A DNA stretch of 64,000 bases from AC-56 sp963702195 (lineage in GTDB: Bacteria > Actinomycetota > Thermoleophilia > Solirubrobacterales > 70-9). The notes beneath the pieces are model-generated. The model worked only from the letters and a program-made list of their open reading frames with translations, had not been told where the DNA came from and did not search any database. Both the position numbers and the translations under genes were made by a program. The stretch spans positions 1,178,001 to 1,242,000 of the forward strand of contig OY969725.1 of NCBI GenBank assembly GCA_963702195.1. Reading direction: 5' to 3'. Below are positions 24,701-34,984 of the stretch, piece by piece. Numbering within the stretch: the first letter of the stretch is position 1; every line of letters starts with the position of its first letter.

Positions 24701-25939
24701 TCAGCTCAGCGGGTTGAAGACGATGCCCGTCAGCAGCTTGGGGAAGAAGAAGGTCGACTTGGGCGGCATCGTCTCCCCGGCGGCGGCGACCTCGCGGACC
24801 TGCGAAACGGGAGTCGGCCGCAGGATGAAGGCGCAGTCGTACTCGCCCTCGCCTACCAGCCGGCGTGCCTCGTCGATTCCCTTGGCGTATCCGAGGCCCC
24901 GCTTGCCCTCGATGTCCTCGTTGCTCATCGCGAGCGCTCCCTTGAGGACGAGCTCCTCGAGGATCACCGCGTCGAGGCCTCGATAGGCCGCCGAGTGCTC
25001 CGGGAGCGCCGCGTCGAGGGCACCCGGCTCGCGAAGCCGGAGGCGCAGCCGCCGATCCCGGTCGATGAACCCGTAGACGCCCGTGCCGTCGACGCCGGCG
25101 GGATCGATCTCGCCTGCCTCAACCTCCTCGACGTCGAAGTGCTCGCGGATTCCCCGGTCGAGCTGGCCCGGATCGAAGCGCTTGAGCATCCTGTGCGTCC
25201 CGAAGATCGTGAGCCCCGGGTCCTCGAGCGATACGAGGCACATCAGCGTGTAGCGATGGAGGCCGTCGCCGCCGATCTCGTCGGCGTAGATGCGGGCCGT
25301 CTCGTAGCGGTGATGGCCGTCGGCGATCAGCAGCTCGGCGTCGGCGAGGCCGGCCGCCACCGCTTCGTGAGCCGATGGGTCGGCGATCCGCCACACGCGG
25401 TGAACGGTGCCGTCTGAGTCGGTGACCTCGTCCCAGGGCTCGGAGTCGAGATGCGGCTCGATGTCGTCCCACACGTTGCCGGGATGCAGCGAGAAGATCG
25501 GCGAGAGGTTGTGGCGTGTCGCCCGGGTGAGGCGCAGGCGGTCCTCCTTCGGTCCGGGCTGAGTGCGCTCATGGGGTCGCACCAAGCCGGGGCCGTAGTC
25601 GGTGACCCGCACGCGCACGAGTACGCCGTGGCGCGTGCGCCGCCCTCCGTCGGGGGTCGAGTACTCCTGCGTGAGCGCCCAGACCGCGGGCTCGCGGTCG
25701 GCGCTGAGCACCCCGTCTAGCGCCCACGCCTCGAGCGTCTCCGCGGCGTGCTCGTACGGGTCGCCGCCTCCCGGCGAGCGGGGCAGGTCGATCTCCACCA
25801 CGTTGAAGGGCGACCGCGACAGGAGCTCGGCGCGCTGGGCCTCGTCGATGACGTCGTAGGGCGGAGCGGTCACGTCGGCGAGCGACGGGACGGCCGCGAG
25901 GCTGTAGTGCAGAGCGTTGAGCGGCTTGACCTCGGCCAT
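24701..25939 (-). CDS. DUF1015 family protein
   Basis: 412 residues. Matches the widespread uncharacterised DUF1015 family: N-terminal LNALHYSLA with TAPPYDVID, FNVVEIDLPR, a central RPHERTQPGPKEDRLRL (the RPHE/T motif), and the signature ADGHHRYETA, with a C-terminal PPKSTFFFPKLLTGIVFNPL. The biochemical role of the family is unknown; its members are often linked to amino-acid or phosphate metabolism by context, which is not evident here. The start at 25939 leaves a 105-base divergent intergenic region shared with the beta-propeller gene at 26045. Confidence 0.85.
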   Translation of the reverse strand: MAEVKPLNALHYSLAAVPSLADVTAPPYDVIDEAQRAELLSRSPFNVVEIDLPRSPGGGDPYEHAAETLEAWALDGVLSADREPAVWALTQEYSTPDGGRRTRHGVLVRVRVTDYGPGLVRPHERTQPGPKEDRLRLTRATRHNLSPIFSLHPGNVWDDIEPHLDSEPWDEVTDSDGTVHRVWRIADPSAHEAVAAGLADAELLIADGHHRYETARIYADEIGGDGLHRYTLMCLVSLEDPGLTIFGTHRMLKRFDPGQLDRGIREHFDVEEVEAGEIDPAGVDGTGVYGFIDRDRRLRLRLREPGALDAALPEHSAAYRGLDAVILEELVLKGALAMSNEDIEGKRGLGYAKGIDEARRLVGEGEYDCAFILRPTPVSQVREVAAAGETMPPKSTFFFPKLLTGIVFNPLS

Positions 25940-26044
25940 GGCCGGCGAACCCTAGCCGCAGTCCTTGCCCCGGGCCGGTAAGGGCAGGACAAGCCGACGG
26001 GGAACCGGCGCAGGGCGCGAGACTCCGATCTACCATTCCGCGCC

Positions 26045-28888
26045 GTGACGGATCGGAAGCGAAGGATTCGGAAGTGGATTCCGGCGGCGGCGGCGGTGCT
26101 CGTGGCGATCCCACTTGGCCTGGCGCAGCTTTCGAGCGGGGCCGAGGACCCGCTCAAGGCCTGCCTGGAACAGCTCGCCTCGCCGGAGCCGGATGCCGAC
26201 GCGGCCCAGCCGGCGGATCCCGAGGCGGCGTCCGGGCCCTGCGCCCTGCGCAGTGCGCCCGAGACCTATGCCGACCTGGCGGACGCGAGCAATGCGGTCG
26301 CGCAGCGGGTGGCGGCGGACTCCACCGCCGACTACGCGGCGGCGGCACGGGAGCGCTCTCGCCTGGCCGAGGCGAGCGCAGCTCCGGTCCCAGGAGCCAA
26401 CGGGGTCTGGCGCCCCGTCGGCCGCGGCCCGCTCCGCGCCGACGATCCGAACTACCCGAGCACCTATGGAGACGGCTTCGCGAAGCTCTCGGGGCGGGTC
26501 TCGGACTACGCGTACGACTCCCGGCACAAGATCCTGTACGCCGCCGTGGCCAGCGGTGGGGTGTGGGAGTCGGGCAACACCGGCAAGAGCTGGCACTCGA
26601 TCGGCGAATCGCTGCCGACGCAGACCGTCGGCTCGATCGCGTACTCGCCGGCACAGGGCGGAACGCTGATCGCGGTCACCGGAGACAACGCCTTCGGCGG
26701 CAACACCTACGGCGGGCTGGGCGTGTACCGGTCCACCAACAACGGCCGGACCTGGCAGCGCGCAAAGGGGCCGCCCAGCGGCGCCCAGGGCTTCAAGGCA
26801 GCGGTTGACCCGACGGCCCCGAAGGTCATCTACGCCGCGACCGGCGCCGGCCTGTTCCGCTCGAACAACGACGGGCGCTCGTTCAACAACGTCGATCTGC
26901 CCACCGGCAAGCGGTGTCAGGGCAACACGTTCAGCAAGTCGAACTGCTTCTTCGCGAACGTGGTCACCGACGTCGCCGTCCAGGCGCCCGACCACTTCGG
27001 CCACAAGGGCGGGACGGTGCTGGCTGCGGTGGGCTGGCGCGACGGGACCCGCAAGAACTTCAACGGCGTCCCGGAGGCGCCCGCCAACGGCCTCTACCGT
27101 TCGGCCTCGGGCCGCCGGGGCACCTACAAGCGCCTCGCCGTGAACACCAACGGGTTCGCGCCGCAGCGGCGCATCGGACGCGTCGAGCTCGGCGCCGCCA
27201 CCGGCCTGAGGCAGAACCACGGCTACGTCTACGCCGAGGTCCAGGATGCGATCCTCTTCAACAAGGGCACCGTCGAGGGGCTCGACACCCCGAACAAGGG
27301 GGCGTTCGGATTAACGCCGACCGCCACCCCGACCTACCTCAACGGAATCTACGTCTCGAAGAACTTCGGCCGGACGTGGACGCTGATGGCCGACGACAAC
27401 CAGATGCTCTCACCGACGAGCGGATCGGTCCTCGCGCAGCTCACCCCACTCGGGTTCGGGCCCGGCATCCAGTCCTGGTACGACGAGTGGATCAGGCCGG
27501 ACCCGACGAAGCAGATCGGCGGCGTGCCGACAAGGCTGGTGTTCGGGCTCGAGGAGCTGTATGAGAACCGCGAGCCAGTTCCGCAGAACGGGCACTCGGA
27601 CTTCAAGGCGATCGGTCCTTACAACGCGAACGGCGGGGCGTGCCTGCTCGTGCTCGCAACGCCCGCCTGCGCGAAGGCGCAGGGCGCCGACCCGAGCAGA
27701 ACGACGACCCATCCCGACCAGCACGCTGGCATCTTCATCGGCGACGGCAAGGGCGGCGTGACGCTGGTCGCCGGCAACGACGGCGGCAACTACACCCAGC
27801 ACGTGAGGGGCCTCACCTCGGACTTCACGCCGCAGGGGTTCGGCAAGGGAGCGCAGGCCGGGTTCCACACCCTGCTTCCGTACGGCGTCGCGACCGCGAA
27901 GGACGGGGTCACATATGCGGGGCTCCAGGACAACGGCGAGATCAGGATCGCGCCCAACGGCCGTCAGACCGAGGTGTTCGGCGGCGACGGCGTCTTCACC
28001 CAGGTGGACCCGAACCACAGCAAGATCGCGTACGAGGAGCTCCCCGAGGCCGGCATCAACGTGACCACCAACGGCGGCAAGACGTGGCGCGACATCGATC
28101 CGTTCGTCGACAACGCCTCGTTCTACGCGCCCCTGGTCATGGACTCGTCCAACCCCAACCACCTGCTCACCGGCGGGCGCCAGATCGTCGAGACGACCAG
28201 TGGCGCGCAGACCGGCTCCTCATCCGACACCGATTGGAAGACGGTGTTTGGCCTCGGGCGCAGCAAGCAAGGCGTCGACAACCAGGTGTCCGCGATCGGG
28301 GTCCGCGGCCGGAGTGTGTACGCGGGGTACTGCGGCGGCTGCGACCCGGTCCGCGACCACGTCAAGTTCTTCTCCGGCCTGGCGACCAATGTCGGCGGCA
28401 AGAAGCCGCCGAAGCCGGGCACGTCCAACGGTTGGCACAGGGTGCCCGCGCACGGGCTGCCGCAGCGCTTCATCTCCAACGTCACGATCGACCCGCGCAA
28501 TCCCAGGATCGTCTACGCGACGCTTGGGACCTCCGACCTGCGCCCGTATGCGCCCCCGAACGCAACCGGGGCGAGCGGTGAGTCGGCCGGTGGTGGCCAC
28601 ATCTACAAGTCGACCGACGGCGGGCGCCACTTCACTGACATCTCGGGGAACCTCGAGAAGGTGCCGGCGCTGTGGTCGGTGGTCCGCCACGGTCAGCTGA
28701 TCGTCGCGACCACGATGGGCGTCTTCATCTCGCGCGGCACCTCCGGCGGCCATTACGCGCTTCTCGGCCACAATCTGCCCGCGGCTCCGGTCTTCAGCAT
28801 GCAGCTGGTACCGGGTCATGCGCGCCAGTTGGTGATCGCAAGCCTGGGCCGGGGCGTCTACCGCTACACGTTCCCCAAGGGCCAGTAG
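26045..28888 (+). CDS. Large secreted BNR/VPS10-type beta-propeller protein (GH74-like fold)
   Basis: 947 residues, GTG start. N-terminal basic stretch and hydrophobic helix (11-29) form a signal peptide or anchor. A Pro/Ala/Asp-rich spacer is followed by repeated propeller blades with BNR/Asp-box-like elements: ASGGVWESGNTGKSWHSIG, VYRSTNNGRTWQRA, LFRSNNDGRSFNNV, YVSKNFGRTWTLM, VTTNGGKTWRDID and IYKSTDGGRHFTDIS. The spacing and length fit two seven-bladed propellers, as in sortilin/VPS10 proteins and GH74 xyloglucanases. I cannot identify the GH74 catalytic Asp pair, so enzymatic activity is not claimed. First of three consecutive plus-strand genes for exported proteins. Confidence 0.78.
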   Translation: MTDRKRRIRKWIPAAAAVLVAIPLGLAQLSSGAEDPLKACLEQLASPEPDADAAQPADPEAASGPCALRSAPETYADLADASNAVAQRVAADSTADYAAAARERSRLAEASAAPVPGANGVWRPVGRGPLRADDPNYPSTYGDGFAKLSGRVSDYAYDSRHKILYAAVASGGVWESGNTGKSWHSIGESLPTQTVGSIAYSPAQGGTLIAVTGDNAFGGNTYGGLGVYRSTNNGRTWQRAKGPPSGAQGFKAAVDPTAPKVIYAATGAGLFRSNNDGRSFNNVDLPTGKRCQGNTFSKSNCFFANVVTDVAVQAPDHFGHKGGTVLAAVGWRDGTRKNFNGVPEAPANGLYRSASGRRGTYKRLAVNTNGFAPQRRIGRVELGAATGLRQNHGYVYAEVQDAILFNKGTVEGLDTPNKGAFGLTPTATPTYLNGIYVSKNFGRTWTLMADDNQMLSPTSGSVLAQLTPLGFGPGIQSWYDEWIRPDPTKQIGGVPTRLVFGLEELYENREPVPQNGHSDFKAIGPYNANGGACLLVLATPACAKAQGADPSRTTTHPDQHAGIFIGDGKGGVTLVAGNDGGNYTQHVRGLTSDFTPQGFGKGAQAGFHTLLPYGVATAKDGVTYAGLQDNGEIRIAPNGRQTEVFGGDGVFTQVDPNHSKIAYEELPEAGINVTTNGGKTWRDIDPFVDNASFYAPLVMDSSNPNHLLTGGRQIVETTSGAQTGSSSDTDWKTVFGLGRSKQGVDNQVSAIGVRGRSVYAGYCGGCDPVRDHVKFFSGLATNVGGKKPPKPGTSNGWHRVPAHGLPQRFISNVTIDPRNPRIVYATLGTSDLRPYAPPNATGASGESAGGGHIYKSTDGGRHFTDISGNLEKVPALWSVVRHGQLIVATTMGVFISRGTSGGHYALLGHNLPAAPVFSMQLVPGHARQLVIASLGRGVYRYTFPKGQ

Positions 28889-28925
28889 CCGACACGGCGC
28901 GCGCTCCCTTGTCACAGTAGGCGGA

Positions 28926-30299
28926 GTGGCAGGCTCCGCAGGGGAGAAGGCGCGCGTTCGGCGCGATGCGTCACGCCGCGGTCGAGCGGTGGCGGGCGCC
29001 CTCGCCGCGCTCGTCGTGCTGGCGGGGATCTGGGGGTCGGCGCCCGGAGCGGGGGCCAACGTCAAGCCGCCGAAGCCGGTTCCCGCCTGGTACATGACGG
29101 CGGGCAACGTCACCGACCTGAAGCGCCAGGCCAAGCACAGCGCGTGCGTGTTCGCGAAGCGTCAGCCGAAGGGCCGCCGGCTGCTGCTTTTGGACTTCGG
29201 GGCCGCGCAGAAGTACCGAGACGGGACCTTCGGCTCCTCGCTGAGGGGGATCCGGCGCTTTCGCAACGCTGGAATCCTGAAGGCGCTCCAGGCGGCGGCG
29301 AGGACGTACCACCGCTGCCACCGCAAGGGCTCGGTGACGATCGCGTACGGCAACACGAACTCGATCCCTGGCTACATGAGCGAGGCGGACGCGCGCGAGG
29401 CGGGCCTCCATCAGTCCCTAACGGTGAAGCGCCTCGAGCGGTTCCAGAAGACGCACCACTACCGCCACCAGTCGGCGGCGGCCGCGGGCGACATCGAGCC
29501 CGGGTTCGGCTTCCCCGGCGTCAGCAAGGCGCTCGTCCGGGGCGCCAACGGCGGGGTCCCGTACTACGACTTCGGCAACGCCGGCGGCTGCCCGGGCCAG
29601 CCGGGCTCGCAGGGCTGCTACAACGGCTGGGACCTCGGCGACCTCGGCGAGGTCTCCGCGGGTGGCCGCTCGCTGGCGCTTCCCGAGATCTACCGCTCCT
29701 ATGAAGCGACCCAGTGGGCCAGGGTGCAGCGCCACTGGGAGGGGGACTACTCCTTCGCCGGCGTGACTGGCAGCCCGATCGAGCCGCTATCGCCCTCGCA
29801 GGGCTGGGTTGCGCTCAAACGACGCGCCGACCACGTGGGTCGAGAGCTGATCACCATCCGCAACGCCGGCTCGCGAGGCGCGTCGAAGGCCGGGACGCTC
29901 GGAGGCCCAATGACGGGAACCACTCGAACGCATCTGGTGTCGAGTCCGGAGCCGTTCTTCTCGACCAGCATCATCTACCCGATCCGCAACGCGTGGGTTG
30001 CCTCCGACCATCGCCGGTTCCTCGCCGTCGAGGCGGGCGCGGACCCCGTCCACCGGTCGACCGGCGTGCTCGGGATCTTCCGCCAGGACTATCTCCGCGT
30101 CAGCCAGAGCGAGCGCGTGGTCCAGGTGCCGGGGGCCGGTCGCCTGCGGCTCACTCGAGCTCCTGACGGCAGCGGGCGCGCAACCCTGAGGGGTGGAGCC
30201 GACACGCTTCACTTCACCAGCCGGCGGGGAATCACCGGGACCCTCGACCTCGGAAGCGGGGAGGTTGTCGTGGACTCGAGCACGGGCGGGGCGCCGTGA
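28926..30299 (+). CDS. Secreted protein of unknown function
   Basis: 457 residues, GTG start. A basic N-terminus (1-22) and hydrophobic segment (23-43) ending SAPGAGA make a signal peptide. The mature part has a segment that looks like a barrel strand-helix unit (RLLLLDFGAAQKY), paired Cys residues (CVF, CHR, CPGQPGSQGC), and FGFPGVSKAL and ALPEIYRSYEATQW motifs. The C-terminal 100 residues are beta-rich (VQVPGAGRLRLTRAPDG). I do not recognise the family. It lies between two beta-propeller genes; its stop overlaps the next start (GTGA), so the third gene is probably translationally coupled to it. Confidence 0.68.
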   Translation: MAGSAGEKARVRRDASRRGRAVAGALAALVVLAGIWGSAPGAGANVKPPKPVPAWYMTAGNVTDLKRQAKHSACVFAKRQPKGRRLLLLDFGAAQKYRDGTFGSSLRGIRRFRNAGILKALQAAARTYHRCHRKGSVTIAYGNTNSIPGYMSEADAREAGLHQSLTVKRLERFQKTHHYRHQSAAAAGDIEPGFGFPGVSKALVRGANGGVPYYDFGNAGGCPGQPGSQGCYNGWDLGDLGEVSAGGRSLALPEIYRSYEATQWARVQRHWEGDYSFAGVTGSPIEPLSPSQGWVALKRRADHVGRELITIRNAGSRGASKAGTLGGPMTGTTRTHLVSSPEPFFSTSIIYPIRNAWVASDHRRFLAVEAGADPVHRSTGVLGIFRQDYLRVSQSERVVQVPGAGRLRLTRAPDGSGRATLRGGADTLHFTSRRGITGTLDLGSGEVVVDSSTGGAP

Positions 30300-31630
30300 G
30301 GCTCCGAGGTCGTCATCTGCTCGGCATCGCGACGGCGATCGCGCTCCTTGCCATCGCTGCGGGGGCGCTCGGCGCGACCGGGTCGCTCACGTATGCGGGC
30401 TGCATCGCCAACGCGGGCATCGACGACTGCCGCGAGGCGCTCCACAACTCCTTCGGCAACAACGTCGGCTTGGCGGTCAGCCCCGACGGGACGACGGTGT
30501 ACGTGGTGGCGGTCGAGGGCACGCTGACCGAGCTGAGCAGCCGGGCGGGAAGCGGTCTGGACTACGAGGGCTGCTTCGCGGACCGCGGGGCCCACGACTG
30601 CCGGGACATCCCTCACGACTCGCTCGACGCGGCAACCGGGGTGGCGGTCAGCCCGGACGGCCGGTCCGTCTACGTGACGTCGGCGCAGCGAACCAATGCG
30701 GTGACCCGCTTCAAGCAGGACCCGACCGGCGCGCTCACGTACCGCGGCTGCATCGCCAACGGTGGGGCCAATGCCGGCACCGGAGGCTGCAAAGGGGTGC
30801 CGCGAAACTCACTGGACTCCAACGAGGCGGTCGCCGTGAGCCCCGATGGGGGCTCCGTCTACGTCGTGTCCTCGGACAGCGATTCGATCACCAGTTTCGA
30901 GCGCGAGGCCAACGGCGCGCTGAGGTATCGCGGCTGCGTTGCAAACCGGGGCGCGCACGGCTGCGGTAAGCCCAAGCACGATTCGCTTGGCGGCGCCCTC
31001 GACGTCGCGGTCAGCCCCGACGGGCGCTCGGTCTACGTCGTCTCGCTCGACGGCAACGCGATCACCCGCTTCGACCGTCAACCAAATGGTTCGCTCATCT
31101 ACAAGAACTGCTTTGCGAATGCACGAGCCCACGGCTGCCGGAAGCCGAAGCACAACTCGCTCGGTGGCGCGGACGCGGTCGCCGTGAGCCCTGACGGGAA
31201 GTCCGTGTACGTGGCGTCCCTGGGCGGCGGTGCGATCACGCAGTTCGAGCGCTCCCCGGGCGGCCGGATCACACCGCGCGGATGCCTTGCCAACCGCGGC
31301 TCGCACGATTGCCGCGCGCCGAAGGCGAATTCGCTGCACGCGGCCGACGGCGTCGCGGTGAGCCCGGAGGGTCAATCCGTGTACGTGAGCTCGATGACGG
31401 GGCCGAGCGTCAACGGCGGTGCGGGCGCCGTCACGCATTTCAAGCGCCGCGGCGATGGCTCATTGGCCGACAAGGGGTGCTTCGCGGATCACGGGAAGTA
31501 CGGCTGCCGCGCCCCGGGGCTCGACTCCCTCGGCTCGCCGGAGTCGATCGCGGTCGACCCCGATGGAGCCAAGCTGTTCGTCGGCGGCTACGGGCGCGAG
31601 CTCTCGATCTTCCGGCGTGCGACCGGGTAG
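30296..31630 (+). CDS. Secreted seven-bladed beta-propeller with one Cys pair per blade
   Basis: 444 residues. Signal peptide 1-26. Seven repeats of about 55-60 residues follow, each containing VAVSPDG.SVYV (YVTN/lactonase-like strand) and a cysteine pair in the pattern G-C-hydrophobic-A-N/D-x(5-9)-C; examples are GCIANAGIDDC, GCFADRGAHDC, GCVANRGAHGC and NCFANARAHGC. The final blade ends with IAVDPDGAKLFVGGYG. Seven blades with regularly placed disulfides would give a very stable extracellular propeller. This resembles 6-phosphogluconolactonase-type propellers in strand pattern only; no catalytic function is inferred. The GTG start overlaps the upstream stop. Confidence 0.78.
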   Translation: MRLRGRHLLGIATAIALLAIAAGALGATGSLTYAGCIANAGIDDCREALHNSFGNNVGLAVSPDGTTVYVVAVEGTLTELSSRAGSGLDYEGCFADRGAHDCRDIPHDSLDAATGVAVSPDGRSVYVTSAQRTNAVTRFKQDPTGALTYRGCIANGGANAGTGGCKGVPRNSLDSNEAVAVSPDGGSVYVVSSDSDSITSFEREANGALRYRGCVANRGAHGCGKPKHDSLGGALDVAVSPDGRSVYVVSLDGNAITRFDRQPNGSLIYKNCFANARAHGCRKPKHNSLGGADAVAVSPDGKSVYVASLGGGAITQFERSPGGRITPRGCLANRGSHDCRAPKANSLHAADGVAVSPEGQSVYVSSMTGPSVNGGAGAVTHFKRRGDGSLADKGCFADHGKYGCRAPGLDSLGSPESIAVDPDGAKLFVGGYGRELSIFRRATG

Positions 31631-31844
31631 CCACCGGGCGCGGTAGCGTCGTACGACGAGCGCGCCATCGGAGAGGACGTGCATTGCGTCGTCCGGACGC
31701 GGTTGGGCGCGCTTTGGCGCGCCGGTGCAGACCACGTTCAGGTACAGCGGAATCGAATGAGGACGGCTGCCGCGCATGCCACGATCGCCCCTCGCCGCGG
31801 GCCCCGGCACCTCACGGGCGCGGGTATATGACTGGGCCGGGGCC

Positions 31845-33250
31845 TCAGTTTGGGGTGGCAGCGGGCTTCGCCGAGGGCTGCGGGCGCACTGCGACGTCAA
31901 AGTCGATCCACACGTCGGCGCCACCTCCATCGGTGTTGCGGGCCGCGACCCTGCCGCCGTGGACCTCTGCGATCGCCTTGACGATCGCGAGGCCGAGGCC
32001 CGTTCCCTCGGTCGACCGGGCGGTGTCCGCGCGGCGGAAGCGTTCGAAGGCATGCGGGAGGAAGTCGGCCGGGAAGCCGCCGCCCTCGTCGCTCACGTGG
32101 ATCTCGACCCGGCCATCGACCGCCCGGGACCAGACGCGGACGGTCCCGGCCCCGTGGCGCAGCGCGTTCTCGACCAGGTTGCCGATCGCCTGCTCCACCC
32201 GCATGCGGTCGGCCTCGACGGCGCCGTCGACCTCGTCCTCGAAGACGAGCCGGCGCCCGTCGCGCTCCGCGCGATTGCTCATACGGTCGCGCATAGTCGC
32301 GAACAGGTCGCCGATCTCGATCGGCTCGAGCTTCAGGCCCAGCCGGCCCTTGTCGGACCGCGCGATGACGAGCAGGGACTCGGCGAGCTGCGAGAGCCGG
32401 TCGGCCTCCTCGATCGCCGAGGCGATCGCCGTTCGCAGCTCTTCGTTCGTGGCCCCGTAAGCCAGGGCGAGCTCCAGCTCCGCCCTGTGTGCGGCGAGCG
32501 GCGTGCGCAGCTCGTGGCTCGCGTCGTCGACGAACGCGCGCTCGCGCTCGAGTGCAGTCTCGAGGCGGTCGAGCATCTGGTTGAGGGTCTCGCCCAGACG
32601 GTGGAGCTCGTCCTGCGCCGGCGGCACCGGCAGGCGCTGCCCCGAGCCGGATGCGGACACTTCGGCTGCGCGGCGGCGCATCGCCTCGACTGGGCGGAGG
32701 GCCGCGCCCACTGTCCAGTACGCGGCGAGGGACGCGAGCAGCAGCGCGATAGGGCCGCCTATGAGAAGCAGTCTGAGCAGGCTCGCAAGGGCGTCGTCGC
32801 GGTTGCCGAGCGAAGCGCCGACGACCGCGATGAGAGTGGGTCCCTCGAACTCGAACGGGTGGGCGATGAAGCGCTCCGCTTCGCGGTTGCCGCCGCGATG
32901 CGGCCGCTCGAACGTGATCTCGTGCCGCGAGGCGCTTGCGGCCTGGGGGCGAGTGAGAACGGGGCGGGTGTGTTGCCGCTCCGGGCTGAACAGATTGCCC
33001 GAGGTGGTCAGCACCTGAGCGAACTCCTCCGCGTGGCCGTCGAGGACCTGGCGAGCGGCTTCCCCGATGCCCGCATTCTGGACTCGTATCTCCCTGATCA
33101 GCTGCTGGCTTCGCGATCGGAGGTCCTGGTCGATCGAGCGGTTGAGCGATGACTCGAGGCGCAGGTAGAGGAAGAGGCCGGTCGCGGCGAGGACGATCGC
33201 CATCACCGCGGCGAATACCAGCGTCACCCGCAGCCTGATCGGGATGCGGC

Positions 33251-33254
<4 letters not shown>
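31845..33254 (-). CDS. Two-component sensor histidine kinase
   Basis: 469 residues from the GTG at 33254, which overlaps the response-regulator stop (GTGA). Layout: TM1 (about 9-28), an extracytoplasmic sensor region of about 130 residues, TM2 (about 165-187), a HAMP domain (LRPVEAMRRRAAEV onward), a HisKA dimerisation domain with the phosphoacceptor His in VDDASHELRTPLA, and a HATPase_c domain with N box (LVENALRHG), G1 box (DEGGGFP) and G2 box (GTGLGLAIVK). The signal is unknown; the sensor region has a HEEFAQVL-like helical character and no metal cluster. Autophosphorylates and transfers phosphate to the OmpR-type regulator encoded immediately upstream. Confidence 0.91.
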
Positions 33255-33931
<677 letters not shown>

Positions 33932-33967
33932 CGCAGTTGCACCCCGAGCGGAGCATCGTGCGTGCAG

Positions 33968-33986
33968 ATGAAAGAACGATGAACGA
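33968..33986. promoter_or_regulatory. Candidate OmpR-type operator (direct repeat, 11-bp period)
   Basis: ATGAAAGA (33968) and ATGAACGA (33979) are repeated with exactly 11 bases between starts, in the 154-base gap between the divergent response-regulator and secreted-protein genes. OmpR-family regulators typically bind direct repeats at about one helical turn. The A-rich composition stands out from the surrounding GC-rich sequence. Whether it controls one or both genes is inference. Confidence 0.4.
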
Positions 33987-34085
33987 AACCACGCGGGTCT
34001 GCGCGGGAGCCCCGACTTTTCAGCCCCCTGTCATCTGCGCCGCGTAGGACTCCGCGCGAACGCACCATCGATAGGAGGTCATCCA

Positions 34086-34829
34086 ATGAGAGTCAGGAGC
34101 AATCGGCTCGCGCTCGCACTCGCCGCACTCGGGGTCGTCGGCATCGGCGCCCAGGCCGCGGCGTGGGGCCAGAGCAACCCGGCGCCGGTCATGCGTCACT
34201 ACCACCCGCACATCGACCCGGCGCACTTCGGCCGCAAGATCGACAATCGCTACCTGCCGTTCAAGCCGGGCACGAGGACCGTCGCGAAGGGGGTCGCCGA
34301 GAACGGCAAGACGCCCCAGCGCGACGCCCAGGTCGTCACCGATCGGAAGCGGAAGGTCGACGGGGTGAAGTGCGTCGTCGTCCGCGACACGATCACGTCG
34401 CGCGGCAAGCCGGTCGAGCGGACCTTCGACTGGTACACGCAGGACAAGCACGGCAACGTCTGGTACTTCGGCGAGAACTCCAAGGACTACCGGCACGGCC
34501 ACTGGGTCAAGAGCGACGGCTCATGGGAGGCCGGCGTCCACGGCGCGAAGCCGGGGATCATGATGGAGGCCCATCCGAAGCGCGGCGACTCCTACCGGCA
34601 GGAGTACTACCGGGGCCACGCGGAGGATCAGGCGAAGGTGCTCGGCAAGACGGGACGAGTCACGGTGCCGGCCGGCACGTACCGGCACACGATCGGCACC
34701 AAGGAGACGTCACGGCTCGAGCCGGGCGTCGTGGAGAAGAAGTGGTACGCCCGCGGCGTCGGCGAGATCAAGAGCAAGGACGTCAAGGGCAGCAAGGAGG
34801 CGTTCCGGCTGGTGAAGGTGACGGACTGA
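34086..34829 (+). CDS. Secreted conserved protein, possible target of the adjacent two-component system
   Basis: 247 residues, ATG start with a strong AGGAGGT seven bases upstream. Signal peptide 1-26 (ending AQAAAWG). The mature protein begins with a His-rich stretch (HYHPHIDPAHFG), then IDNRYLPFKPG, a conserved-looking core FDWYTQDKHGNVWYFGE, and RGDSYRQEYYRGHAEDQA. Predicted beta-rich, one Cys only. I do not recognise a named family, though the WYTQDxxGNVWYFGE pattern looks like one shared by actinobacterial exported proteins. The His-rich start could bind a metal; that is speculation. Confidence 0.72.
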   Translation: MRVRSNRLALALAALGVVGIGAQAAAWGQSNPAPVMRHYHPHIDPAHFGRKIDNRYLPFKPGTRTVAKGVAENGKTPQRDAQVVTDRKRKVDGVKCVVVRDTITSRGKPVERTFDWYTQDKHGNVWYFGENSKDYRHGHWVKSDGSWEAGVHGAKPGIMMEAHPKRGDSYRQEYYRGHAEDQAKVLGKTGRVTVPAGTYRHTIGTKETSRLEPGVVEKKWYARGVGEIKSKDVKGSKEAFRLVKVTD

Positions 34830-34909
34830 GCGGCGTGGCCCCAGCATCCGTGGCGGACGGGCAATGGATTCGGCCCGTCCGTCGGGCCTCTGGAGATTCG
34901 AACTGGCGA

Positions 34910-34984
34910 TCGGGGTGCCCGGATTCGAACCGGGGATCTCGCGGACCCAGACCGCGCGCGATGACCAGACTTCGCTACACCCCG
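34910..34984 (-). tRNA. tRNA-Pro (UGG), with C at position 33
   Basis: A 75-base cloverleaf on the minus strand. Acceptor CGGGGTG/CACCCCG (7 bp, with discriminator A), D stem GCGA/TCGC, anticodon stem CGCGG/CCGCG with loop TCTGGGT, and T arm CCCGG-TTCGAAT-CCGGG. The anticodon is TGG, giving proline; the C1-G72 pair and A73 also fit tRNA-Pro. The base before the anticodon is C rather than the nearly universal U33. CCA is not encoded. The first ten bases overlap the 3' end of the HTH/homing-endonuclease-like ORF on the same strand. Confidence 0.93.

Noticed and set aside
34910..34984. tRNA-Gln (anticodon CTG) reading of the minus-strand tRNA
   Set aside because: That would need an anticodon loop of the wrong length; the 5-bp stem CGCGG/CCGCG fixes the anticodon as TGG, and the acceptor fits tRNA-Pro.
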